64,000 bases of DNA from Proteiniphilum propionicum. GTDB taxonomy: Bacteria; Bacteroidota; Bacteroidia; Bacteroidales; Dysgonomonadaceae. Within the stretch, counting starts at the first letter, position 1. Each line of letters starts with the position of its first letter. Positions 35,862 to 45,081 of the stretch are shown here, piece after piece. The stretch is from assembly GCF_022267555.1 (NCBI RefSeq), contig NZ_CP073586.1, forward strand, positions 1 through 64,000. The letters are read 5' to 3'. The translations under genes were made by a program, and so were the position numbers. Under the pieces are notes generated by a model that saw only the letters and a program-made list of their open reading frames with translations, had not been told where the DNA came from and searched no databases.

Positions 35862-36722
35862 ATGAGACAATTAAAAATTACAAAATCGATCACCAATCGC
35901 GAAAGTGCTTCTCTGGACAAATATCTTCAGGAAATAGGCCGTGAAGATCTTATAACCGTAGAAGAAGAGGTGGAATTAGCCCAGGCTATCAAGAAAGGCG
36001 ATCGTCAGGCTCTTGAAAAACTCACAAAAGCCAACCTCCGTTTCGTAGTATCAGTAGCCAAGCAATACCAAAACCAGGGACTAAGCTTACCAGACCTTAT
36101 AAATGAAGGCAACCTTGGCTTGATAAAAGCTGCCGAAAAATTTGACGAGACCAGGGGATTTAAGTTCATCAGTTATGCTGTATGGTGGATTCGTCAATCC
36201 ATCCTGCAGGCACTGGCCGAACAATCCAGAATAGTGAGGTTACCATTGAACCAGGTGGGCTCGCTTAACAAAATAAGCAAAGCTTTTCAAAAATTTGAAC
36301 AGGAAAATGAGCGCAGGCCTTCAGCAGAAGAGCTTGCTCAGGAGTTGGACCTTTCGGTTGAGAAGGTCACAGATTCCCTGAAGGTTTCGGGTCGCCATAT
36401 ATCCATGGATGCACCTTTTGTTGAGGGTGAAGATAACAGCTTGCTTGATGTGTTGGTTAACGATGATGCACCCATCGCTGACCGGACCCTAATCAACGAA
36501 TCACTGCAAAAGGAGATAGACAGGGCTCTTTCTACTCTTACTGAGAGAGAAAGCGATATCATTAAGATGTTTTTCGGCATAGGCTGCCAGGAGATGACAC
36601 TTGAAGAGATCGGTGATAAATTCCAGTTGACTCGTGAGCGCGTTCGCCAGATAAAGGAAAAAGCAATACGAAGACTAAGGCAGGACTCCAGAAGTAAACT
36701 ATTGAAAAGTTACCTGGGATAA
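35862..36722 (+). CDS. rpoD: Primary RNA polymerase sigma factor (Bacteroidetes type)
   Basis: A 286-residue sigma-70 family factor, shorter than E. coli RpoD because it lacks most of region 1.1 and the nonconserved insert, as in sigma-ABfr of Bacteroides. Region 1.2 ([13 protein letters not shown]), region 2 ([35 protein letters not shown]) and region 4 ([26 protein letters not shown]) are complete. It directs the TTTG/TAnnTTTG promoters noted throughout the window. It has a single-gene layout with its own promoter. Confidence 0.95.
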   Translation: MRQLKITKSITNRESASLDKYLQEIGREDLITVEEEVELAQAIKKGDRQALEKLTKANLRFVVSVAKQYQNQGLSLPDLINEGNLGLIKAAEKFDETRGFKFISYAVWWIRQSILQALAEQSRIVRLPLNQVGSLNKISKAFQKFEQENERRPSAEELAQELDLSVEKVTDSLKVSGRHISMDAPFVEGEDNSLLDVLVNDDAPIADRTLINESLQKEIDRALSTLTERESDIIKMFFGIGCQEMTLEEIGDKFQLTRERVRQIKEKAIRRLRQDSRSKLLKSYLG

Positions 36723-36830
36723 ATCCTGTCTAGTGTAAAGCTCCAATAGAAAAAATAGTAAAAAAATCTATATGTAGGCTTAAATTGGTGATTTTTTACA
36801 CAAAAAGGAGATTATGTGAAAATTAAGTTT

Positions 36831-36838
36831 TATATTTG
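36831..36838 (+). promoter_or_regulatory. Candidate -7 box of the OmpA gene
   Basis: TATATTTG, about 200 nt before the OmpA start. The 36723-37044 gap has no gene; inside the possible leader are small hairpins such as ACATT-TTTTT-AATGT and AGTAC...GTACT. Highly expressed OmpA mRNAs often have long leaders, so this layout is plausible. Confidence 0.45.
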
Positions 36839-37044
36839 CATTCCAAAGTTTGCCTAAGAAAGCGCAATTGTACAAGCTTTTGCTTCCATAATTGTATATT
36901 TTATGGCAAATTGTCGAACATTTTTTTAATGTGAACGTTAAACATAAACCTGATAAGGTAGTACTGAATACGGTACTGTAAATAACATACAACAAAAAAT
37001 ATCGAGTTATTGTAATAAAAAATGTTTAATTAGAATTTAAATTT

Positions 37045-38199
37045 ATGAAAAAGTTTAGTTTACTTTTATTTTCTGCTCTTCTTGCTTTCAGCATAAGTGC
37101 ACAAGAAGTACAAAACGTTTCTCATGGTACTGTGTATCTGAAAAACAAATCTAGTGACAATTGGTATATTGGTCTTGGAGGCGGAACTAACCTCTATAAT
37201 ACGAAAGCAGAACGTGATGCGGATTCAGATTTCTCAGACCGTCTTGGATGGATGGGTCAAATCGAATTCGGACGCTGGAATTCTCCTAACTGGGGTGCTC
37301 GTCTTGTTATTGATGGAGGAAACATTAAACATGAAGCTGATAATGCTCCTTTTGCTAAAAACAACTGGCTTGGCGGACATGTGGATTTAATGTACAATGT
37401 TATTAACGCTTGGGGTTCATATAATCCAGAAAGAGTTTACAGCCTGGTTCCATACTTGGGAATGGGTTATATGTACGGATTAGATGATGATTGGAAAAAG
37501 CCGAATCCTGACGGAAGCACTTTCAAGCATCAAAACCAGACATTTACTTTTAATGCTGGGTTGATCAACAATTTCCAATTGTCAAGAAATGTAGCTCTTT
37601 TCCTGGAACTTGGTTGGAGAGTTGTTCAAGACTCGTTCGACGGAATCAATAGCGAAGACTATGAATGGGACAACATGTTTACAGGAACAGCAGGTATTAA
37701 ATTCGGCCTTGGCGGAAAACAGAACTTCACTCCTGCCGAATTGATGGACTACAACCTGATTAACGACCTGAACAGCCAGATCAACAGACTGCGCGCTGAA
37801 AACGAAGAACTCAGACTCAGACCAGAATCTTGTCCAGAATGTCCTGAAGTACAGCCAACAGTTATTTCAGAAGGAGTTTATGTTCCCAACGTTGTGTTCT
37901 TCCGTATCAACTCTTCCAAGATTGATAAGGGACAGCAGGTGAGCGTTTACAATACTGCTGAATATCTAAAAGCAAACGAAAATGCAAAGGTTAACATAGT
38001 TGCATACGCTGACAAACAAACAGGTACTCCTGAATACAACTTCGCACTTTCTGAAAGACGTGCAAGAGCGGTTGCCGATGCGTTAACCAACGAATACGGA
38101 ATCGACAGCGATCGCATCTCTATTGACTGGAAGGGTGATACCCAACAGCCATATGCAGAAAACGACTGGAACCGTGTTGCAATTTTCTTTGTTGAGTAA
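37045..38199 (+). CDS. OmpA-family outer-membrane protein
   Basis: A 384-residue protein with signal peptide MKKFSLLLFSALLAFSISAQ, an eight-stranded-barrel-like N-terminal domain rich in aromatic strands (WYIGLGGGTNLYN), a coiled linker (INDLNSQINRLRAENEELRL), a CPECPE hinge and a C-terminal OmpA domain (about 265-384; SERRARAVADALTNEYGI, DRISIDWKG) that binds peptidoglycan. It resembles the Omp40/41-type proteins of Porphyromonas. It should be an abundant anchor between outer membrane and cell wall. A strong bidirectional terminator follows. Confidence 0.9.
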   Translation: MKKFSLLLFSALLAFSISAQEVQNVSHGTVYLKNKSSDNWYIGLGGGTNLYNTKAERDADSDFSDRLGWMGQIEFGRWNSPNWGARLVIDGGNIKHEADNAPFAKNNWLGGHVDLMYNVINAWGSYNPERVYSLVPYLGMGYMYGLDDDWKKPNPDGSTFKHQNQTFTFNAGLINNFQLSRNVALFLELGWRVVQDSFDGINSEDYEWDNMFTGTAGIKFGLGGKQNFTPAELMDYNLINDLNSQINRLRAENEELRLRPESCPECPEVQPTVISEGVYVPNVVFFRINSSKIDKGQQVSVYNTAEYLKANENAKVNIVAYADKQTGTPEYNFALSERRARAVADALTNEYGIDSDRISIDWKGDTQQPYAENDWNRVAIFFVE

Positions 38200-38220
38200 T
38201 TCAACAGCAACATAATAAAT

Positions 38221-38249
38221 AAAAAAGCATCTCGTCCGAGATGCTTTTT
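38221..38249. terminator. Bidirectional terminator between ompA and murF-alr
   Basis: AAAAAGCATCTCG-TC-CGAGATGCTTTTT: a near-perfect stem with A and T runs on both sides, between the convergent OmpA and MurF-Alr genes. Confidence 0.85.
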
Positions 38250-38362
38250 TTGTTACCTGAAACAGGTTATACTATTTAACCATGACGTTATCAGCTTGAA
38301 ATGCTATTATTTTTTTATTGTTACCTGGAATGAGTTATGCTTCCCTGAATGAATGTATATAA

Positions 38363-40831
38363 TTACTCCTTTATATAAACTCGCTTAACACGCGGAGAGA
38401 TAGAGGTAAGAATCTCATAAGGAATGGTACCAATGCTTTCTGCAAGTTCAACAACGCCAAGCCCCTCACCAAACAATACAACTTCATCTCCCTCGTTGGC
38501 AGGTATATCTGTTACATCAACCATACACAGGTCCATGCACACATTTCCTACAATAGGTGCAAAATGGCCGTTTATAAGAACTTTTCCCTTACGGTTACCG
38601 AACTGTCTGTCTAGCCCGTCAGCATAACCGAAGCGTATGGTGGCAATACGTGCATCTTTGTCTAGTTTCTCCTTTCTTCCATAACCGATAGTCTCATTTG
38701 AAGGAATCTGTTTTATCTGAAGTATGGTTGTCTTAAGGGTACTTACATTTCTAAGTCCGTCAAGCCCGCTTGCGCTTACCCCGTACAATCCTATTCCTAG
38801 CCGGGCCATTTCCCAATTGTTTGCAGGAAAACGTTCCATCCCTGCAGAGTTAAGAATATGTTTGTAAAAATGATGGCCTAGTGCCTTTTCAATCTCTTCT
38901 GCAGCATTGTCGAATGTTGCCATCTGCTGATGTGTAAAATCATCGAAAACCCAACTTTCGCTGGCAGACAAATGAGAGAATACTGAGTTTACTTTCAGCC
39001 CTTTCTGGGCCTTGATGATAGCAGTCAGTTGAGGTATCTCCTCTGGGAGAAATCCCAAACGGTGCATACCTGTATCAATTTTAAGGTGTACCGGATAACC
39101 GGTGATCCCTCTTCGCTCAGACTCTCTGATAAAAGCTTCAAGAATGCGAAAATTATATATTTCCGGCTCGAGGTCATTAGAAAAGAGTTCCTCAAAACCG
39201 TTCACTTCGGGATTAAGCACTATGACAGGCAATGAAATTCCTTCGCTTCTGAGCAAAATACCCTCTTCGGCTACAGCTACCGCAAGATAGTCGCAACGGT
39301 GATACTGAAGTGTTTTGGCTATCTCCACTGCTCCTGCCCCATATCCGTTTGCCTTAACCATGCATACAAGCTTGATGCCGGGTTGCAATCGCGATTTGTA
39401 GAAATTGAAATTATGAACAACTGCATCAAGATTCACCTCCAGCATTGTTTCATGGATACGTTCCTCAATAAGCAAACTTATCTCTTCGAAATGGTATTTA
39501 CGGGCACCTTTAAGAAGAATAAGCTCCTGATGAAAATCCCTCCATTCACCGGAAAGAATAAACTTTTCGGTTGTGGTATAGAACGATTTTTCGGGTATCG
39601 CAAAAAGATCGTGATTAGCATAAAGATCCTGTCCTATTCCTATTATTTTATGAACGCCGCTCTGTTCTACCATTTCAGCCACTTTTTTATATAGCGTTCT
39701 TGGCGGAACCCCGGTCTGTAGAATATCCGAAAGAATCACTGTCTTTTTCAAAGGACGGTCCATCTTTCGCTGCTGCTGAAAATCTAGAGCAATCTTGATA
39801 GAATTAATATCAGAGTTATATGCATCATTGATTACAAGGCACTCTTTCTTGCCTTTCCTAACATCAAGGCGCATGGCAACCGGCTCAAGAGTAAGCATCC
39901 TTGAGGATATTTCAATTGGTGATACATGCAGGTACAAGGCTACGGCAAGGCAATTGATGGCATTCTCTATTGATGCTTCATCTGTGAACGGGATAACAAA
40001 TGATTCGTCTAAATCAAGAAATGAATAGTTGATTGCAGTTGTTTCATCTTTTTTCTTAATATCAGAAATATACAGATGCGCGTCCCTGTTTTTTCTGGAC
40101 CAAGAAAAAGCCTTCTGAGAGAGCACCATCAGGTCTACGCAACGCGACACCAATTCATTGTCTTCATCATAAATAAACACATCGCAATTGGTAAAAAGCT
40201 CAAGCTTCTCCATACATTTGTGCTGTAGAGAAGTAAAATTTTCCTGATGCGCTTCTCCTATCTTTGTCAACACACCTATAGTAGGCTTGATAACCGGTTC
40301 CAGCAGTTCCATCTCATCAGGCATAGATATCCCGGCTTCAAAAATGCCAAGTCCAGCCTCTTTATCCAGTTGCCAAACAGATAATGGCACACCTACTTGT
40401 GAGTTGTAGCTCCTTGGTGAGCGTACAATATTGTAATTTTTTTCCAACAGTTGATAAAGCCACTCTTTCACTATAGTTTTTCCGTTACTTCCTGTAATAC
40501 CTATAACAGGTATGTCGAACCGGGATCTGTGATACGCTGCAATCTTCTGTAGTGCCCGTAAGCTGTTTTTCACCTGCAGAAAATTTGCATCAGTAAAATT
40601 GTCCCATTCATCCAGATGTTTTGAAACGACAAAATTACGTACACCTGAATCATACAGCTCCCTGACGAAAGCATGAGCATCATTGTTTTTAGTTACAAGT
40701 GCAAAAAAAAGTGTTTCAGAAGGATGTGTCAGTTTTCTGCTATCGGTAAGAAGTACTGAAATTCCGGCTGGATGCAACTTATCGTGCGACACGTTCAGTA
40801 TAGAAGCTATTTGTTGAATTTTATAAGTCAT
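38363..40831 (-). CDS. murF-alr: Fused MurF ligase and alanine racemase
   Basis: Start chosen at the Met of MTYKIQQIASILNV (40831), 822 residues; its ATG overlaps the GSCFA stop (ATGA). The N-terminal half is MurF, which adds D-Ala-D-Ala to UDP-MurNAc-tripeptide: ATP motif GITGSNGKTIVKEWL and NDAYNSDINSIK. The C-terminal half is alanine racemase: the PLP lysine in VCMVKANGYGAGA, LKIDTGMHRLGF, and GNVCMDLCMVDVT near the second catalytic tyrosine. The fusion supplies D-Ala and uses its dipeptide in one protein, and is standard in Bacteroidetes; a separate Ddl ligase is still needed. Confidence 0.93.
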   Translation of the reverse strand: MTYKIQQIASILNVSHDKLHPAGISVLLTDSRKLTHPSETLFFALVTKNNDAHAFVRELYDSGVRNFVVSKHLDEWDNFTDANFLQVKNSLRALQKIAAYHRSRFDIPVIGITGSNGKTIVKEWLYQLLEKNYNIVRSPRSYNSQVGVPLSVWQLDKEAGLGIFEAGISMPDEMELLEPVIKPTIGVLTKIGEAHQENFTSLQHKCMEKLELFTNCDVFIYDEDNELVSRCVDLMVLSQKAFSWSRKNRDAHLYISDIKKKDETTAINYSFLDLDESFVIPFTDEASIENAINCLAVALYLHVSPIEISSRMLTLEPVAMRLDVRKGKKECLVINDAYNSDINSIKIALDFQQQRKMDRPLKKTVILSDILQTGVPPRTLYKKVAEMVEQSGVHKIIGIGQDLYANHDLFAIPEKSFYTTTEKFILSGEWRDFHQELILLKGARKYHFEEISLLIEERIHETMLEVNLDAVVHNFNFYKSRLQPGIKLVCMVKANGYGAGAVEIAKTLQYHRCDYLAVAVAEEGILLRSEGISLPVIVLNPEVNGFEELFSNDLEPEIYNFRILEAFIRESERRGITGYPVHLKIDTGMHRLGFLPEEIPQLTAIIKAQKGLKVNSVFSHLSASESWVFDDFTHQQMATFDNAAEEIEKALGHHFYKHILNSAGMERFPANNWEMARLGIGLYGVSASGLDGLRNVSTLKTTILQIKQIPSNETIGYGRKEKLDKDARIATIRFGYADGLDRQFGNRKGKVLINGHFAPIVGNVCMDLCMVDVTDIPANEGDEVVLFGEGLGVVELAESIGTIPYEILTSISPRVKRVYIKE

Positions 40832-41820
40832 GATCTGTATAATTTTTCTTTTAATAGAGCCCTCTCTTCTTCGCATTCGATCTCAGGATGACGATCTGAA
40901 AAAAGCTCCAGTTTTTGTAATGTCTGTTCTAAAAACATCTTATATGATCTGGCAGTGGGATGCAAGGGCCGATGGAAAATTGCCTTTCTTATCTGCTCCC
41001 ACTCTCTGTTCACTTCGCGTGTCTCGCAAGAGAAAAAAGCCTCAGCAAAAAGATGCCAGATATAGTCTATCGCAAAAGGTGACGGATGGATCATGTCATC
41101 TTCATAAAACCTATAATCCCGTAGTTCATCTATCATCACCTCATAAGCTGGAAAATAGTACACACTACCAGCGAAGCCATTCCTAAGAGAGTCAACAGCC
41201 AAATGCAAAATGGATTTGCTGACCTGGTTCTCATGTGCACCATCTTTCCAGTGTCGCACGGGGCTAACGGTAAAAATAAATTTTGAATCGGGATTGATGG
41301 ATAAAATTTGAGTAATAACTTCGTTCCACTCTTCCACAATCTCCTCTACCTGAAGGCGGGACCTCTGAAATCTGCACGCAGGAAATTTATGGCAGTTACT
41401 CACGAGCATACCATTATCTTTCCATTTGTATATATAGGCAGTTCCAAAAGTGATCAGGAAGAGCCCTGCATTACGAATAATGCCTGCTGCTCTCTCAAAT
41501 CGCTCCATGATTTTTTCAAGGCACACTTGTTTATCCGTATCTGAAAAATGGCCGTGATGCATGAAGCTGTGATACATGCCATTATAGCAAACAAGGTCTC
41601 TCTCAGAAAAATGTTCACCCGAGATCAATCTTTTTATCGAATTGGAAACAGAAAACGGATTATACAAAATACCGAACGGATTTACATCTGCCTTAAACTT
41701 ATTCTGTAAAAGCTTAATGCCGATATTTTCAGAAAAACAGGATCCGAAAAGCATCAATTCTGTAGAATGCTTTATGAAGATATCCGGTTCCGTGATCTGT
41801 ATGCGTGTTCTAAAATCCAT
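40828..41820 (-). CDS. GSCFA-family protein
   Basis: A 330-residue protein with the name-giving motif FGSCFSENIG near residue 26, followed by a fold related to SGNH/GDSL hydrolases (FTVSPVRHWKDGAHENQ, and DDMIHPSPFAIDYIW, whose DxxH may be catalytic). The function is not established; sugar-ester or envelope modification is a reasonable guess. It lies just before murF-alr with stop and start overlapping by ATGA, so the two are coupled, an arrangement seen in many Bacteroidetes and linking it to the cell wall. Confidence 0.82.
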   Translation of the reverse strand: MDFRTRIQITEPDIFIKHSTELMLFGSCFSENIGIKLLQNKFKADVNPFGILYNPFSVSNSIKRLISGEHFSERDLVCYNGMYHSFMHHGHFSDTDKQVCLEKIMERFERAAGIIRNAGLFLITFGTAYIYKWKDNGMLVSNCHKFPACRFQRSRLQVEEIVEEWNEVITQILSINPDSKFIFTVSPVRHWKDGAHENQVSKSILHLAVDSLRNGFAGSVYYFPAYEVMIDELRDYRFYEDDMIHPSPFAIDYIWHLFAEAFFSCETREVNREWEQIRKAIFHRPLHPTARSYKMFLEQTLQKLELFSDRHPEIECEEERALLKEKLYRS

Positions 41821-41838
41821 ATTGGAGCATTTTCAGTA

Positions 41839-41846
41839 CAAAATTA
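41839..41846 (-). promoter_or_regulatory. -7 box of the GSCFA-murF-alr operon
   Basis: The minus strand reads TAATTTTG 19 nt before the GSCFA start; a TTG lies 22 nt upstream (41871-41869). The short leader is plausible for this operon. Confidence 0.45.
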
Positions 41847-41915
41847 ACAATAAACCGGTCAATCAGATCAATCTAACAGTTTATAATTTGTAAAAAAGGT
41901 AAGGAGAAGTGTATT

Positions 41916-41943
41916 AAAAAGGAATGGTTGTCTCACGACAACC
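41916..41943 (-). terminator. Candidate terminator downstream of rlmI
   Basis: On the minus strand GGTTGTC-GTGA-GACAACC is a perfect 7-bp stem, then ATTCC and five T. The five-base gap before the T run weakens the call. Confidence 0.45.
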
Positions 41944-42185
41944 AATCTTCATTGTTAACCTTAAATCTAATACCATGAAAAACACGATGCAAATGTAAGC
42001 CTTTTTGTGTTATAAAACATACTTTACAGGGGAAAAAAAATTACATTTTGCACATTTTAACCAAAAAGGAGCGTTTTATTTAGTTTTAAAACGGATTTTT
42101 AGTTTATTATTCAATCCAAAGTACAATTATTTCAACTTTGCGGTCATCTACAAATGGTGCTCTCACGCTCTAAAGACTGCCATTC

Positions 42186-42315
42186 GTACCATTTAATCTA
42201 CCGTTTGTACCAACAAAACCTGACAATGACACCATATAACGCACCATTTCTAACACCCAACCTGACATTGGTGCTCACAAATTCATAATTTGACATTGGT
42301 ACCATTTAATCTACC
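42186..42315. repeat. Degenerate repeat cluster downstream of rlmI
   Basis: GTACCATTTAATCTACC occurs at 42186-42202 and again at 42299-42315, the second copy covering the last codons and stop of rlmI. Between them TGACAATGAC (42221), TGACATTGGTGC (42263) and TGACATTGGTACC (42291) repeat a second word. The rest of the 41821-42305 gap holds only the GSCFA promoter and the hairpin at 41926. Confidence 0.5.
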
Positions 42316-43499
42316 TGAAGGACCAATCCTTTCAGATACTCTCCTTCGGGATGATATATATTTATGGGATGGTCTGCTGGCTGGGTAAGTTGATGCAGGA
42401 TACGCACTTTCCGTCCAGATATAGCTGCAGCGGAGAACACAGCCAGGCGGAACTGCTCTTTCGTAATTACCTGCGAGCAGGAGAATGTAAAAACAATTCC
42501 TCCGGGGGCTATTTTCTCCAGTGCAGAAAGATTCAGCTTTTTATATCCCTGCAAAGCGTTATTTACAGCTCCCCGATGTTTTGCAAAAGCTGGAGGATCC
42601 AGCACAATAAGGTCGTATTCGCCATTCTTAATTTGTTTCAGATACTTAAAGGCATCGGCAGCACATGAGTTATGACGCCTATCATCACCAAAATTTAAAG
42701 AGACATTCTTGCCGGTAAGCGATACCGCTTTTGAAGAGCTGTCCACGGAGTCAACTTTTACTGCCCCTCCCCTTAAAGCGTAAACCGAGAAGCCCCCTGT
42801 ATAGCAGAACATGTTTAACAGGGTCCTGTTTTTTGAGTACTGCTCCAGTAGATTCCGGTTTTCGCGCTGATCAATGAAAAAACCGGTTTTCTGTCCTTTG
42901 AGCCAGTCTATATGAAATTTCAATCCATTCTCCATTGCAGTATCGCTTACATCCTCACCTCCTGACAAATACCTGTCCTCCGGATATAATCCGGCTTTGT
43001 AAGGCAGTGTCCCTTCTGACTTGTAGAATATATTTTTCAGCGTACCTGAAGGCATAACCTGATTTAAAGCATCCGTGATGAGGCCAATATCTCTGTGTAT
43101 CCCTACAGAATGTGCCTGAACTACTGCAGTATTGCCATAAATATCTATTATAAGCCCGGGGAGGTGGTCACCCTCTCCATGCACCAGCCTGAAAGTGTTG
43201 TTATCAGACCTTATCAGGTTCAATTCTCTTCTAATCATGAAAGCATTTTCCAGCCTGCCCATGTAAAACTGCTCATTTATCTGCTCATCATTAAATGATA
43301 ACATGCGCACTGCAATACTGCCTATCTGATAATGCCCCACTCCCATGCTGCTTCCATCTGATGCCAATACCCGAACCACCTCTCCTTCTTCCAGTCCGAT
43401 TGGCTTACTGCCAATTGCTCCTGAAAAGATCCATGGGTGAAAGCGTTTTAGCGACTCCTCCTTACCTGGACGCAGAACAATTTCCTTGTAACTATTCAT
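42306..43499 (-). CDS. rlmI: Class I SAM-dependent rRNA methyltransferase, RlmI-like
   Basis: A 397-residue enzyme with an N-terminal PUA domain (KEIVLRPGKEESLKRFHPWIFSGAI) and a C-terminal Rossmann methyltransferase domain (TLLNMFCYTGGFSVYAL as motif I, DLIVLDPPAFAKHRG as motif IV). E. coli RlmI makes m5C1962 in 23S rRNA; the DPPAFAK motif and the later FSCSQ fit this RNA m5C family. It is the third gene of the DUF5063-exonuclease-rlmI operon, its start overlapping the exonuclease stop by 4 nt. Confidence 0.87.
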   Translation of the reverse strand: MNSYKEIVLRPGKEESLKRFHPWIFSGAIGSKPIGLEEGEVVRVLASDGSSMGVGHYQIGSIAVRMLSFNDEQINEQFYMGRLENAFMIRRELNLIRSDNNTFRLVHGEGDHLPGLIIDIYGNTAVVQAHSVGIHRDIGLITDALNQVMPSGTLKNIFYKSEGTLPYKAGLYPEDRYLSGGEDVSDTAMENGLKFHIDWLKGQKTGFFIDQRENRNLLEQYSKNRTLLNMFCYTGGFSVYALRGGAVKVDSVDSSSKAVSLTGKNVSLNFGDDRRHNSCAADAFKYLKQIKNGEYDLIVLDPPAFAKHRGAVNNALQGYKKLNLSALEKIAPGGIVFTFSCSQVITKEQFRLAVFSAAAISGRKVRILHQLTQPADHPINIYHPEGEYLKGLVLQVD

Positions 43500-44071
43500 T
43501 GATATATGCCGGTTAAATGTTTATAAATCCTGAGGCATGCCCAGGAATCTAAAGCAGCATATGACTGCTGGGCAGGTTTAAGTATTGAAGCTTCCCAGTT
43601 CGATAAGCGCTGGTTTTTGGAGATTTTTTTACCAAATAATATCGCGTATATCTTCTGCAGGCTGTTATCTTCAATCCCGAATTTATCCACGAAAACCTGC
43701 AGGTCAATAAAATTCACAGGTTTACGTACTGAACGTTTACGAATTGCGGCAAAGTCGTCACGCAACGAAAGGCCTATCTTTTTGATCCCCGGATCGCTCA
43801 TTATCGACACAAGCTCATCGGGATAGCCTATTTTGTTAAGACGAAATAGGAAACACTCCTCTTCAGTTGCAAGTTGCATCAGCGCCACATTATTCACCTG
43901 TCCACGTCTGAACGACGGCTTGGTTTCAGTATCAAACCCAAGCTCATTCATTTTGGAGAGATACTCACAAGCTTTCTTCGAATCCCCTTCATTATCGATA
44001 ACGAATATTTTTCCCTCGAACTTCTCTATCGGTAATTCAGCCAACTGTTCCTTTGATATAGTCAATCCCAC
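43496..44071 (-). CDS. DEDD 3'-5' exonuclease (WRN/RNase D-like)
   Basis: A 191-residue single-domain exonuclease. ELGFDTETKPSFRRG is Exo I (D and E metal ligands), FIDLQVFVDKFG gives the second region, and SYAALDSWACLRIYKHL is the Exo III Y-x3-D pattern. Such proteins trim RNA or DNA 3' ends. Between DUF5063 (10-nt overlap) and rlmI (4-nt overlap), it is translationally coupled to both, suggesting RNA processing or modification as the common theme. Confidence 0.85.
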   Translation of the reverse strand: MGLTISKEQLAELPIEKFEGKIFVIDNEGDSKKACEYLSKMNELGFDTETKPSFRRGQVNNVALMQLATEEECFLFRLNKIGYPDELVSIMSDPGIKKIGLSLRDDFAAIRKRSVRKPVNFIDLQVFVDKFGIEDNSLQKIYAILFGKKISKNQRLSNWEASILKPAQQSYAALDSWACLRIYKHLTGIYQ

Positions 44072-44649
44072 AACTCTTCCCCCATTAAATTCCCTTCTTC
44101 ACCCGGCAACTCCATTTCCTTTATTTTCAGCGCATGCAGCGGCCTCAACACATTAACCAGCTTTTGACCCCAAAAAATATTAAAGTTCTCCCTGCATAAA
44201 TACAACGCACTATACATCTGTTCCGTAAGCTCAAGCTGATATACAGATACAAAATTCCTTATGTCCTGGTAAATATCAGCAACATTTTCTGAGATAAAAG
44301 CTGAAACAGGTGTGTCACTATACTTCATATCATCCACAAAAACATCCAGGTAAACATTTTCCTCACCCATTATATTCGCCACCGAGCTTGCCACTCTGTT
44401 ATAATCCTCTTCACGTACGAATGTGGCCGGGAGGTCTTCATCAGAAGATATTACATCTGGCAACAATAACGCTTTCACATATAGAATTGGCAGAATCTTA
44501 AGCATCCGATCCACCCACTTGCTGCGAGGCATCTTCTCTTCATTCTCAAGAAAAGCACAGAATTCCACGGCAACAGTAACGAAGTCGATAACACTCCTGT
44601 CAAAAACAATTTTACCTCTGTCAGGACTCTCCATAATTTCATCTTTCAT
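44062..44649 (-). CDS. DUF5063 domain protein
   Basis: Start at the Met of MKDEIMESPDRGKIVFDR (44649), supported by the promoter box only 26 nt upstream; 195 residues. A helical, acidic protein (VEFCAFLENEEKMPRSKWVDRMLKI) matching the DUF5063 family, which has no established function. It is first in an operon with a 3'-5' exonuclease and an rRNA methyltransferase. Its promoter carries three 22-bp repeats and an inverted repeat, so the operon is probably regulated. Confidence 0.78.
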   Translation of the reverse strand: MKDEIMESPDRGKIVFDRSVIDFVTVAVEFCAFLENEEKMPRSKWVDRMLKILPILYVKALLLPDVISSDEDLPATFVREEDYNRVASSVANIMGEENVYLDVFVDDMKYSDTPVSAFISENVADIYQDIRNFVSVYQLELTEQMYSALYLCRENFNIFWGQKLVNVLRPLHALKIKEMELPGEEGNLMGEELWD

Positions 44650-44658
44650 ACACAATTC

Positions 44659-44748
44659 TTGTCCTTTTAACGGACAAAAGTACACAATATTTTCGATAAT
44701 GATATGCCTGATTTTCGATAATGATAGGTATTATCTTCGATAATAACA
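44659..44748 (-). promoter_or_regulatory. DUF5063 operon promoter with 22-bp phased repeats and inverted repeat
   Basis: Minus-strand TACTTTTG (44682-44675) is the -7 box. Immediately upstream are three 22-bp repeats starting at 44689, 44711 and 44733, each with TTTCGATAATGATA or a close variant (third: CTTCGATAATAACA). Over the expected start site is TTGTCC-N7-GGACAA (44659-44677). The rest of the gap to 45081 has no recognised gene; two short frames at 44721-44924 and 44872-44639 lack coding features. Confidence 0.65.
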
Positions 44749-45081
44749 ACCGGGATTTTCTGATACGAGATGCTTGGGCGTCGTCCTTAACAGGGTCAAC
44801 AATCTGGTCGGAAATCAAAAATGATGCTATAATCTTGTCTTTTTCAAAAGATTCCGTTATCTTGCACTCCATAAAAAATGTTTTAAGCCGTACAAAACAT
44901 CAATCAGGCAAAGGTCGATATTGAATATCTGCTCAAAAGGGGCTTTTATGCTTAAAGTGACATATCTCAGAGGTAATATTATGGAATTGAGGATTTAATA
45001 GCCCTTCGATGCTTTATAGGTACGAAGCAGTACGGAAGTGATAGCAGAAGCAGTGGATTAAACAACTAACTTCACAAAACT

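Noticed and set aside
38363-40831. murF-alr fusion as a novelty
   Set aside because: The fusion is a known standard arrangement in Bacteroidetes.
44639-44924. Short frames on both strands upstream of DUF5063
   Set aside because: They overlap the promoter repeats, share the same DNA on opposite strands, and show no family resemblance.
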